From Deltaproteobacteria bacterium (lineage in GTDB: Bacteria > SAR324 > JACQKK01), in the NCBI GenBank assembly GCA_029879595.1, contig JAOUPZ010000042.1, positions 1-13,373 on the forward strand: a DNA stretch of 13,373 nt, given 5' to 3'. Made by a program: the position numbers and the translations under genes. The notes below the pieces were generated by a model that was not told the DNA's origin, did no database searches, and saw only the letters and a program-made list of their open reading frames with translations. This document shows positions 5,384-12,338 of the stretch, piece after piece; positions within the stretch are counted from its first letter, which is position 1, and each line of letters opens with the position of its first letter.

Positions 5384-7657
5384 ATGTCCGTAATTTGGAT
5401 TTCACTCTTGTTTGGCCTTTTGTCGATAATAACGGCCCTGTTCTTCAACTGGACCGTTAAGCGCAGCCCGCCCACTGCCGGTGCCGAGTCGAAGGAACAG
5501 GAGGAAAAGCTGCTGGAGATATCCGGCGCTATTTCCGAGGGGGCGATGGCCTTTCTGACCCGGGAGTACCGGTACATGGCGGTCTTCATGGGCCTGTTCT
5601 CCATACTCATATGGCTGCTGGTGGACTGGGGCTCGGCGCTGTCCTTTCTGGCGGGTGCATCCATATCTATCCTGTCCGGATTCATAGGCATGAAGGCCGC
5701 CACCATGGGCAATGTCCGCACCACTGCCGCCGCCAACAAATCCCTGGGCAAAGCCTTCCGGATGGCCTTCGATGCTGGCGCGGTGATGGGTTTCGGCCTG
5801 GTGGGACTGGCTCTTATCGGACTGGTGGTGATGTATCTTCTGCTGACAGTCCTGATGCCTGATGCCTCCAGCTGGCACATCATGGAAGCCCTGGCGGGAT
5901 TCGGTCTCGGCGGATCGTCCATCGCTCTGTTTGCCCGCGTGGGCGGGGGCATCTATACCAAGGCTGCGGACGTGGGAGCGGACCTGGTGGGTAAGGTGGA
6001 AGAGAACATTCCCGAGGATGACCCGCGCAACCCGGCCGTTATCGCGGACAACGTGGGAGACAACGTGGGCGATATCGCGGGCATGGGGGCCGACCTGTTC
6101 GGCTCGGTGGCAGAGAGCACCTGCGCCGCCCTGGTGATCGGCGCGGTGGCCTTTACCCAGGATATCAACGCCCTGCTGTACCCCTTGATGATTACCGGAG
6201 TGGGGATACCGATTGCCATTTTTTCCACGATATTCGCCCGCGCCTATACGGAGCGGACGGTTGAAACCGCCCTCAAGCGCACCCTGATGGTCTCCACAGT
6301 CCTGATGGCCGTGGCGATGTACTTTGTCACGGTGGAACTCCTGCCGGAGACATTCTCGGTCAACGGAATGCAGTACGGCAACATGGGAGTCTATCTTTGT
6401 GTGCTGACCGGCCTGGTCGCCGGAATGCTCATCGGGGTAGTCACCGAGATTTACACTTCGCACCGCTACAAGCCGGTGCGCGAGGTGGCCCGGGCTTCAG
6501 AGACAGGCCCCGCCACCAACGTCATTTATGGCCTGGCGCTGGGATACCAGAGCAGCTTGCTGCCCATATTCTTCATTTCGGCCACTGTCTATGTGGGTTA
6601 CGAGTTTGCCGGCATGTACGGCATTGCCGTGAGCTCCCTGGGAATGCTGGGCACGATTGCCATATCGCTCACCATAGACGCCTTCGGGCCGGTGGCCGAC
6701 AATGCCGGCGGAATAGCGGAAATGGCCGGCATGGACAAAAAGGTCCGCAAGCGCACCGATGCCCTGGATGCGGCGGGCAACACCACTGCAGCCATCGGCA
6801 AGGGCTTCGCCATCGGTTCGGCGGCCCTTACGGCGCTGGCCCTGTTCAGCGCGTTTCTCGTGCGCTCCAATGTGGATACCCTCAACGTGCTCAAACCGGT
6901 GGTGATATCATTCCTGGTGTTCGGCGGCATGCTGCCATTTGTCTTTACCGCCATGACCATGAAGTCCGTGGGCAAGGCCGCCATGGACATGATCAAGGAA
7001 GTCCGCCGCCAGTTTCAGACCATTCCGGGGCTGCGGGTCAACTTCCGCTATACCGAGGAAAGCCTGGATGCCCTGCGCGAACTTGGGGTTACCCAGGAGA
7101 AGATCAAGCGGATGGTGCCTCTGACCAAGGAGGCCTTCTCCACCGAAGAGGAACTGCTGGAAAACGTTGTCAGGCTGCTGGGCAAGCTGCGCACCCCGAT
7201 CAAGCAGGAGAAACTGGCCGAGCTTGTTAACCTGGGAGTCAAGGCGGGTCGTCCGGATTACCGCCGTTGCGTGGATATTTCCACCCAGGCCTCGCTGAGG
7301 GAAATGCTGGCTCCGGGAGCCCAGGTCATTCTCACGCCCATCGTGGTGGGCTTTCTGTTCGGCGCCGAGCCCCTGGCCGCTATGCTCATCGGCTCGCTGG
7401 TTTCCGGGGTGGTGCTGGCCACTTCCTCGGCCAACTCCGGCGGCGGATGGGATAACGCCAAGAAATACATTGAGGCCGGCGCCCTTGGCGGCAAGGGTTC
7501 TTCGGCCCATGCGGCGGCCGTGGTTGGAGACACGGTGGGCGATCCGTTCAAGGACACCTCCGGGCCTTCACTGAACATTCTGATCAAGCTTCAGGCGATC
7601 ATCAGCCTGGTGTTTGCTCCGTTCTTTACCAACTACAGCCTGCACCTGCTGGGCTGA
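5384..7657 (+). CDS. hppA: Membrane-bound ion-pumping pyrophosphatase, K+-dependent type
   Basis: This 757-residue inner-membrane enzyme hydrolyses pyrophosphate and pumps H+ or Na+. The PPi/Mg site motifs are intact: DVGADLVGK (196-204), DNVGDNVGD (222-230), NSGGGWDNAKK (684-694) and GDTVGDPFKDT (715-725). Glu244 in the SVAES helix fits the K+-dependent group. GNTTAAIGKG (465-474) has Ala where K+-independent enzymes have Lys, so K+ dependence is inferred from the family rule. H+ versus Na+ cannot be settled by eye. Most bacterial relatives have about 670-700 residues; the excess lies in a hydrophilic stretch at about 551-620, between IPGL and GRPDYRRCVDIS, where relatives have a short linker. 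The ATG has AAGGAG 10 nt upstream (5368-5373). The gene is monocistronic, with a leader hairpin before it and a strong terminator after it. Confidence 0.97.
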   Translation: MSVIWISLLFGLLSIITALFFNWTVKRSPPTAGAESKEQEEKLLEISGAISEGAMAFLTREYRYMAVFMGLFSILIWLLVDWGSALSFLAGASISILSGFIGMKAATMGNVRTTAAANKSLGKAFRMAFDAGAVMGFGLVGLALIGLVVMYLLLTVLMPDASSWHIMEALAGFGLGGSSIALFARVGGGIYTKAADVGADLVGKVEENIPEDDPRNPAVIADNVGDNVGDIAGMGADLFGSVAESTCAALVIGAVAFTQDINALLYPLMITGVGIPIAIFSTIFARAYTERTVETALKRTLMVSTVLMAVAMYFVTVELLPETFSVNGMQYGNMGVYLCVLTGLVAGMLIGVVTEIYTSHRYKPVREVARASETGPATNVIYGLALGYQSSLLPIFFISATVYVGYEFAGMYGIAVSSLGMLGTIAISLTIDAFGPVADNAGGIAEMAGMDKKVRKRTDALDAAGNTTAAIGKGFAIGSAALTALALFSAFLVRSNVDTLNVLKPVVISFLVFGGMLPFVFTAMTMKSVGKAAMDMIKEVRRQFQTIPGLRVNFRYTEESLDALRELGVTQEKIKRMVPLTKEAFSTEEELLENVVRLLGKLRTPIKQEKLAELVNLGVKAGRPDYRRCVDISTQASLREMLAPGAQVILTPIVVGFLFGAEPLAAMLIGSLVSGVVLATSSANSGGGWDNAKKYIEAGALGGKGSSAHAAAVVGDTVGDPFKDTSGPSLNILIKLQAIISLVFAPFFTNYSLHLLG

Positions 7658-7676
7658 GGCGCGGGATATTCATCAG

Positions 7677-7711
7677 ACCCGCCCCCTGAATTGCGGGGCG
7701 GGTTTTTTTTT
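7677..7711 (+). terminator. Intrinsic terminator of hppA
   Basis: A 9-bp GC-rich stem (ACCCGCCCC, 7677-7685, with GGGGCGGGT, 7695-7703), a 9-nt loop and a run of nine T (7703-7711). It lies 20 nt past the hppA stop. Confidence 0.93.
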
Positions 7712-8020
7712 GCTGCCGGGGCGAAAAAACGGGAGGTTGAGATTTTTTAATGCGCTCACCGTGTTTTTTCTGTTGCGCCCGGATTGTTAATGCATTATCT
7801 CATTGTACCTTGATGGCGTTGATGCAGTTTAAGACCGCCCAAGAAAAGCGGCCCCGGTGGAAGTGATAATACTTTTGCCGGATCAGCGACCATGGCCGGG
7901 GCAAGGCAAAGCCCGGCGGAATGGATAGCCTGTGGCCCAGGCGGTATTGCAAAATGACGGCGGCAAGAGTAAAAACAACCGGCCGGCAAATGTTTTTTCA
8001 TTGACCTGGAGATTAAAAAC
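7712..8020. other. Spacer before the dksA-like gene
   Basis: About 310 nt without a credible gene. The left part is A/T-rich. A weak candidate promoter for the downstream gene is TTGCAA (7947-7952), 17 nt, TAAAAA (7970-7975), four of six matches in each box, which would put the transcript start near 7982. No RNA gene or strong repeat was seen. Confidence 0.4.
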
Positions 8021-8623
8021 GTGGCGCGAAAAGAGGGAAAAACCGCTGAAAAGGATAGTTCCTCCGCCGGAACCAAGGGCGGTTCCCAGAACAAGGAGTC
8101 CGGCGGAAATATTCCCGCGGCCAAGAAGGCCGATGCTTCCGCCAGGACTCCGGCGGGTGGGGCCATCAAGGGCGCGACCCTGAATGATATCCCCGAGATT
8201 CCCCACATCAAGCCGAAGATACTCAAGGAGATCATCGCCAAGCTGGAGGAAATGCAGGCGGAGAGTCTGAGGGTGGTAAACTCCCAGCGGGATCCTGAAA
8301 ACAGGCCCTGGGAGGATACCGTTGATGTGGGAGATGATCTTGACCAGGCTTCCAATGAAAGGGACCGGGAGTTCAGCCTGATCATGCATCAAAGACACCT
8401 GCGCCGGCTGCAGCAGATAGAGGACGCCTACGACCGCATCAAGGACGGGTCATATGGCCTCTGTGAAGGCACCGATGAACCGATCAACCCCAAGCGTCTT
8501 TTGATCATGCCGCTGGCCCGTTACAGCCTGGAGTACCAGGAGCATCAGGAGAAGATCATGGGCCGCTCGGTGGCCGAGGAAGGCTATTCCCTCGATGATG
8601 GGGACTTCGGCGGAGAGGAGTGA
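8021..8623 (+). CDS. DksA/TraR-family RNA polymerase-binding regulator, degenerate zinc finger
   Basis: A 200-residue cytoplasmic protein. Residues 1-50 are a low-complexity Lys/Ser/Gly/Ala-rich extension. Residues 63-140 form the coiled coil, with GDDLDQASNERDREFS at its tip; the Asp-X-Ala of this tip (Asp108, Ala110) matches the DksA residues that act in the RNA polymerase secondary channel. Then comes the zinc-finger region YGLCEGTDEPINPKRL. Only Cys148 of the four usual cysteines remains; the other positions are Thr151, Ser169 and Tyr172. Zinc-free DksA relatives of this kind exist, so the fold may persist without metal. The GTG start has GGAG 9 nt upstream (8008-8011). The likely role is control of transcription initiation, perhaps with ppGpp; direct targets cannot be read here. 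It stands alone and converges on the E2 gene. Confidence 0.85.
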   Translation: MARKEGKTAEKDSSSAGTKGGSQNKESGGNIPAAKKADASARTPAGGAIKGATLNDIPEIPHIKPKILKEIIAKLEEMQAESLRVVNSQRDPENRPWEDTVDVGDDLDQASNERDREFSLIMHQRHLRRLQQIEDAYDRIKDGSYGLCEGTDEPINPKRLLIMPLARYSLEYQEHQEKIMGRSVAEEGYSLDDGDFGGEE

Positions 8624-8629
8624 TATTTC

Positions 8630-8653
8630 CGGGCTGGTTTTGCCGCCAGCCCG
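8630..8653. terminator. Hairpin between convergent dksA-like and E2 genes
   Basis: CGGGCTGG (8630-8637) pairs perfectly with CCAGCCCG (8646-8653) around an 8-nt loop, 6 nt past the dksA-like stop and 18 nt past the E2 stop on the other strand. It is followed on the plus strand by ACCCTTT, so the U-tract is weak. It may serve both genes. Confidence 0.55.
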
Positions 8654-8671
8654 ACCCTTTGCCGGGTGTTC

Positions 8672-9871
8672 CTACTGGTCGTCTTCCACCGGGAATGGCC
8701 CCTCCATGTGCTGTTTGATGCGCTGCAAAAGGCGCGAGGCCGGGGCGCCGTCCACCGCCCGGTGATCGAAGCTGAGCACGAATGTGCACATGGGGACAAT
8801 TTCCGCCCGTCCGTTTCTGGGCACCACCCGTTCCTCCACCCTGCCTACCGCCAGGATAAACACCTCTGGCGGATTGAGCACCGCAGTAAAGGCCCTGATG
8901 TCGAACTCCCCCAGGTTGGTGATGGTCAGGGAGCTTCCGTAGAGTTCCTCCCGGCTCAGGGACATCTTCAGCGCCTTTCTTATCATGGACTTGAAGCGCC
9001 GCTGGATTTCCATCAGGCCTTCGCCGGCCAGGTTTTTCAGGGATACGGTAATCAGGTTATCCCCCAGGGCCACGGCGATCCCCACATTCACATCCCGCAA
9101 GGGGGTCATCCGCCCCTCCATCCAGTGAATGTTGAAGCCCGGCAGATCCTGGAATGCCCTGACCACGGAGTGGGCGATGTAGACGTTGTAAGAAGGTGCC
9201 TCGCGGCCCTGCTCCTTCAGGGCCTTGCGATGCGACTCCACGGAAGTGAAATCAACATCGGCGAACAGATCGACCTTGGGGGCGTCCTGCCATGATTTGG
9301 TCATGCGCAAGGCGGTAATTCTCCTCAACTGCCCCATCAGCACCGAGCGGTGCTGTTTTTCCACGGTGGCCGGGTGCTCTGTGCGGGGAGAATCCTGGGG
9401 CGGAGCCTGAAGCTCCTTGTGCGGACGTTCCAGCAGTTCGGCCAGGTTTTCCGGCGCCGGAGCAATCTCTTCTTCCCATCCCACGAGATTGCAGTGAATT
9501 TCCGGCGGGGCCTCGTTACCATCCCCGATCCAGCCCACCGTCTCACCCTCCCGCAAAATGGCTCCGGGTTCGGCATAAACGGCCAGCAGCCTTCCCTTGT
9601 AGGGGGATGACACCTGGTGAATGGTCTTTTCCGTGGCGATCTCCAGCACGGGTTCTCCCTGCTCAATCTGTTCGCCCACGGTCTTGAGCCAGCCCAGAAT
9701 GGTGCTTTCCGAAGTGGCGTATCCCAGGTTTGGTATCAAGATTCCCGGCACTTCCTTCTCCTTATGCTCCTGATGAACGCAGACCGGCATGGCCAACGCC
9801 GGCAATACTTCCCTGTGGCCCATTGGCAGGCCGCCGACCCGGTTTAGTGTCTGGCCGGGGAGGGAAACCAC
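8672..9871 (-). CDS. Dihydrolipoyl acyltransferase (E2) of a 2-oxo acid dehydrogenase complex
   Basis: E2 carries acyl groups on a swinging lipoyl arm and transfers them to CoA. From GTG 9871 the protein has 399 residues. A lipoyl domain spans about 41-117, with the lipoylation site in EIATEKTIHQV (Lys82). The catalytic domain spans about 173-393 and holds the active-site motif SFDHRAVDG (His370, Asp374). The linker between them is Pro/Glu-rich, and I cannot find the subunit-binding domain that normally docks E1 or E3. About 40 residues precede the lipoyl domain, unusual for the family. The start is uncertain: the frame is open to TTG 9922; GTG 9871 has AAGGA 7 nt upstream; ATG at 9823 and 9790 are alternatives closer to the lipoyl domain. 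No E1 or E3 gene is adjacent. The divergent aminotransferase gene hints at branched-chain 2-oxo acids, but this is only context. Confidence 0.88.
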   Translation of the reverse strand: MVSLPGQTLNRVGGLPMGHREVLPALAMPVCVHQEHKEKEVPGILIPNLGYATSESTILGWLKTVGEQIEQGEPVLEIATEKTIHQVSSPYKGRLLAVYAEPGAILREGETVGWIGDGNEAPPEIHCNLVGWEEEIAPAPENLAELLERPHKELQAPPQDSPRTEHPATVEKQHRSVLMGQLRRITALRMTKSWQDAPKVDLFADVDFTSVESHRKALKEQGREAPSYNVYIAHSVVRAFQDLPGFNIHWMEGRMTPLRDVNVGIAVALGDNLITVSLKNLAGEGLMEIQRRFKSMIRKALKMSLSREELYGSSLTITNLGEFDIRAFTAVLNPPEVFILAVGRVEERVVPRNGRAEIVPMCTFVLSFDHRAVDGAPASRLLQRIKQHMEGPFPVEDDQ

Positions 9872-10027
9872 CGCTTGGTCCTTCGACAGGTTCAGCTTAG
9901 ATTCCACCCCGGAAAAAGGCAAAAAAATTCCGGTCGGGAACCATAGATATCAAAAAGGACGAATATCTGTCCACCGGGCCGGTCATTTTCCGGTTGTCTT
10001 GACTTGGACTGTTTTTTTTGAAGAAAT

Positions 10028-10102
10028 ATGAGGCTCAGGAGCACAACGCCCCTAATCATCCCGGAGGAACATCCGCAAGCGGCATTGTTCCTTGCCGGGT
10101 GA
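10028..10102 (+). CDS. Possible leader peptide of the aminotransferase gene
   Basis: An ATG opens a 24-residue frame that contains Leu-Ile-Ile (residues 9-11) and three more Leu, and ends inside or just after the 10061-10098 hairpin. Branched-chain amino acid operons are often attenuated through Leu/Ile/Val-rich leader peptides, and the downstream gene is a branched-chain aminotransferase. Against it, the ribosome site is weak (GAAG), the Leu/Ile run is short, no U-rich terminator follows the hairpin, and the only TTGACT-like box would place the transcript start after this ATG. Treat as a guess. Confidence 0.15.
   Translation: MRLRSTTPLIIPEEHPQAALFLAG
10061..10098 (+). promoter_or_regulatory. 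Hairpin in the aminotransferase leader
   Basis: Nested pairing: CCGG (10061-10064) with CCGG (10095-10098), AGGAACA (10065-10071) with TGTTCCT (10086-10092) across a 2-nt bulge, and an inner CCG/CGG closing a CAAG loop. It lies about 105 nt before the ATG at 10203. No T-run follows, so it is not a plain terminator. Confidence 0.45.
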
Positions 10103-10202
10103 GGAATGTCCGGGCGGGTGGAGTGCCGGCCGTTGGCTGGCCTGACCCAGTCCGGAGAAATTTTATAACCGGCTTTACCGAAAGCTATTCAGCCAGGTCA
10201 AT

Positions 10203-11279
10203 ATGGAGATCCAAGTCAACCCTATCGCACCGGAACAAAGGCGGCAGCCTCCCACGGATGAAACCAAGCTGGGTTTCGGGAAGCTGTACAGCGACCACAT
10301 GTTCACCATGAAGTGGACGCTCGACAAGGGCTGGACGCAGGCGGAGATTGCCGGCTACAGGCCCCTTAGCATGGCCCCGGCCTCGCTGGTGCTCCATTAT
10401 GGCCAGACGGTGTTCGAGGGGCTGAAGGCCTACCGCACGGAAAGCGGAAAAGTGAACCTGTTCCGCCCGCTGGAGAACTGCCGGAGGCTGAACCGCTCGG
10501 CGGCCCGGCTGGACCTGCCCCAGGTGGAAGAAGAGCTGTTCATGCAGGCCCTGGAGGCCCTGCTGAAACTGGACAGGGAGTGGATACCCCGCAGCTATGG
10601 CACTTCGCTGTACATCCGCCCCGCCATGGTGGCCACCGAGCCCTACATCGGGCTAAAGTCCGCGGCGGAAGTGCTTTTGTTTATCATCACCGGGCCGGTG
10701 GGGGCTTATTATCCCGAGGGCTTCAACCCGGTGCGGATAACCGTCTGCGAGGAGTTCACCCGCGCCGCTCCCGGCGGTCTGGGATCGGCCAAGACCGCCG
10801 CCAACTACGCGGCCAGCCTGCTGGCGGAAAAACAGGCCATCAAGAAGGGTTATACGCAGGTGCTTTGGCTGGACGCCACCCACCGCAAGTTTGTGGAGGA
10901 GGTGGGCGCCATGAATATCTTCTTCAAGATTGACGGCCGGGTGGTTACCCCATCGCTGGAAAGCTCCACCATATTGTCGGGCATTACCAGGGACTCGGTG
11001 ATAAAGCTGCTGAAAAACTGGGGAGCCAATGTCTCGGAGGAGAAGATCAGCATCAACGATGTGCTGGACGCCCAGCGCAATGGCCGGCTCCAGGAGATCT
11101 TCGGTTCGGGTACCGCCGCGGTCATCTCGCCGGTGGGAGTGCTGGAATACCAGGGACAGGAATACACCATCGCCGATGGCAAGACAGGCGAACTGGCCAA
11201 GAGCCTGTTCGAGGAACTGATGGGGATTCAGTACGGAGCCCGTCCCGACCCCTTCGGCTGGGTAAAGACCCTGGATTAA
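10203..11279 (+). CDS. ilvE: Branched-chain-amino-acid aminotransferase
   Basis: A 358-residue cytoplasmic PLP enzyme of fold type IV that interconverts Leu, Ile and Val with their 2-oxo acids, using 2-oxoglutarate/glutamate. The order of motifs is that of the longer, eukaryote-like BCAT subgroup: MKWTLDKGW (36-44), LHYGQTVFEGLKAYR (64-78), YIRPAMVATEP (137-147), the PLP lysine in GSAKTAANYAASL (Lys197), EEVGAMNIFF (232-241), TPSLESSTILSGITRDS (249-265) and GSGTAAVISPVG (301-312). The length is full. The ATG has only a weak AGG about 7 nt upstream. It is divergent from the E2 gene; its stop overlaps the stop of the convergent barrel gene by 4 nt. The hairpin in the leader may regulate it. Confidence 0.95.
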   Translation: MEIQVNPIAPEQRRQPPTDETKLGFGKLYSDHMFTMKWTLDKGWTQAEIAGYRPLSMAPASLVLHYGQTVFEGLKAYRTESGKVNLFRPLENCRRLNRSAARLDLPQVEEELFMQALEALLKLDREWIPRSYGTSLYIRPAMVATEPYIGLKSAAEVLLFIITGPVGAYYPEGFNPVRITVCEEFTRAAPGGLGSAKTAANYAASLLAEKQAIKKGYTQVLWLDATHRKFVEEVGAMNIFFKIDGRVVTPSLESSTILSGITRDSVIKLLKNWGANVSEEKISINDVLDAQRNGRLQEIFGSGTAAVISPVGVLEYQGQEYTIADGKTGELAKSLFEELMGIQYGARPDPFGWVKTLD

Positions 11280-12010
11280 AAGAACGAGTATATGCCCAGG
11301 GTGGTCATGCCTCCCCCGAACTCGAAGGTTTCGGTGAAGCCTACGTCGGGGGAATCCTGAACCTTGGTTTTGCCGTTGAGCATGGAGTACTTCAGGCGGA
11401 CCCCCGCATTGTCGAAGACCCAGTCCACTCCCAGGTCTACCAGGTTCACCGGAACCTTTACCGAACTGCTGAGAGTGTCAAGGGTGCTGCCGGTGCCTGT
11501 GTATTCATGGGTGACCGTGATGGTTCCGGTGCGGAGTCCCATGAGCAGCTTGAAGCCGCTGCCGCTGGCTCCGTTGAAATAGATGTTTGTGCCATAGAGC
11601 ATGGTGCGGGCCGATTCATCCACGTTGACGGTGACTGCCGCGCCGTCGATAATTTCATAGTTCCGCTCCAGCGGGGTCAGTCCGTAGTCGATTTCGATGC
11701 TGATTCTGTCGAAGAAGATCCACTCGAATGAAACCTCGTTGCCCTGCATCCCGTCAGCATTGTCATAGGTGTTGGTGCCGTCATCCAGGGTGTACTGGTA
11801 GCCCGACAGCATGTTGCGGGCCATGCCGATCTTGATGTTGGGCATGCTGGTGCGGCGGGTTACCTGGGCTTCGGCGCTGGTGGAAAGCAGTGTCATGCCC
11901 AGCATAAGCAGCGCTGCGAAAAGTCCGGTCATCCGGGTGAATATCCGTTGCTGTGTTGTTTTTTCACGCAAAGTACGATGGCCGGTATTAAATTGTGTTG
12001 TTTTTTCCAT
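11276..12010 (-). CDS. Exported outer-membrane beta-barrel-like protein, function unknown
   Basis: The chosen ATG gives 244 residues. A basic N-terminus and hydrophobic helix (about 27-45) end in STSAEA before Gln49, a clear Sec signal with a rather long n-region. The mature part is rich in alternating polar/apolar strands and Gly, Thr, Asn and aromatic residues (for example VSFEWIFFDRISIEIDYGL), and the chain ends in YSFF. Terminal Phe is typical of barrels inserted by BamA. The size suits an 8-strand barrel. I do not recognise a named family. The frame is open up to 12217, but the first 69 residues there are unlike a signal peptide. EKTTQ occurs twice in the n-region (2-6, 16-20) from a 14-nt direct repeat. 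The stop overlaps that of ilvE. Confidence 0.7.
   Translation of the reverse strand: MEKTTQFNTGHRTLREKTTQQRIFTRMTGLFAALLMLGMTLLSTSAEAQVTRRTSMPNIKIGMARNMLSGYQYTLDDGTNTYDNADGMQGNEVSFEWIFFDRISIEIDYGLTPLERNYEIIDGAAVTVNVDESARTMLYGTNIYFNGASGSGFKLLMGLRTGTITVTHEYTGTGSTLDTLSSSVKVPVNLVDLGVDWVFDNAGVRLKYSMLNGKTKVQDSPDVGFTETFEFGGGMTTLGIYSFF
11952..12007. repeat. 14-nt direct repeat inside the signal region of the barrel gene
   Basis: TGTGTTGTTTTTTC occurs at 11952-11965 and 11994-12007, 42 nt apart, which is exactly 14 codons. It encodes the repeated EKTTQ and puts a T/A homopolymer just after the start codon. Confidence 0.6.
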
Positions 12011-12338
12011 GCCTGAATTCTCGCGTCGGTTCTTGAAATGTTTGATGCCAGGGTCAATCCGGCAGGCTGTCTGCCCCGTCAGGGCCCGCCAGATGTGCCA
12101 TTCCGCCGGTATTCGCATTGACGGATGCGGTCCAAATAGCTCTGGCGTTCGTGCCATAATACATGTTTTATAATCAAAATTGATGCCATCCAGGGATAAA
12201 AGTTCACACCGCAGCATTTTACATATAGGTTAATTAACGTCCGGCGGTGAGTTTTTGCCGTATCGAGTGAAAACCGGTTTTGGCCGGGTACAATTGAAAA
12301 GGCCGCCCCACAGGCGGCGACTGGCAGGTTAAGGCAGC
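12011..12338. other. Divergent spacer between barrel gene and unknown gene
   Basis: About 330 nt. The central part (12155-12240) is A/T-rich and includes a consensus TATAAT (12169-12174) on the plus strand, without a clear -35 box at the right distance. A GC hairpin (GCCGCC 12302-12307 with GGCGGC 12313-12318, 5-nt loop) lies 20 nt before the ATG of the next gene; on the minus strand it is followed by CTTTT, so it could stop transcription running leftward. No gene is supported. Confidence 0.4.

Larger units (their letters stand above)
9872..10202. other. Divergent regulatory region between E2 and aminotransferase genes
   Basis: About 330 nt (280 if E2 starts at 9922). Visible elements are an inverted repeat AGATAT (9945-9950) / ATATCT (9963-9968), a consensus-like TTGACT (9999-10004) ahead of an A/T-rich stretch but without a clear -10 box, a 24-codon open frame with a start at 10028, and a strong hairpin at 10061-10098. 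Promoters for both flanking genes should lie here but cannot be fixed by eye. Confidence 0.45.

Noticed and set aside
5402..6463. A 353-codon open frame on the minus strand, opposite hppA
   Set aside because: His/Gly/Arg-rich shadow of the well-supported hppA gene; no family resemblance.
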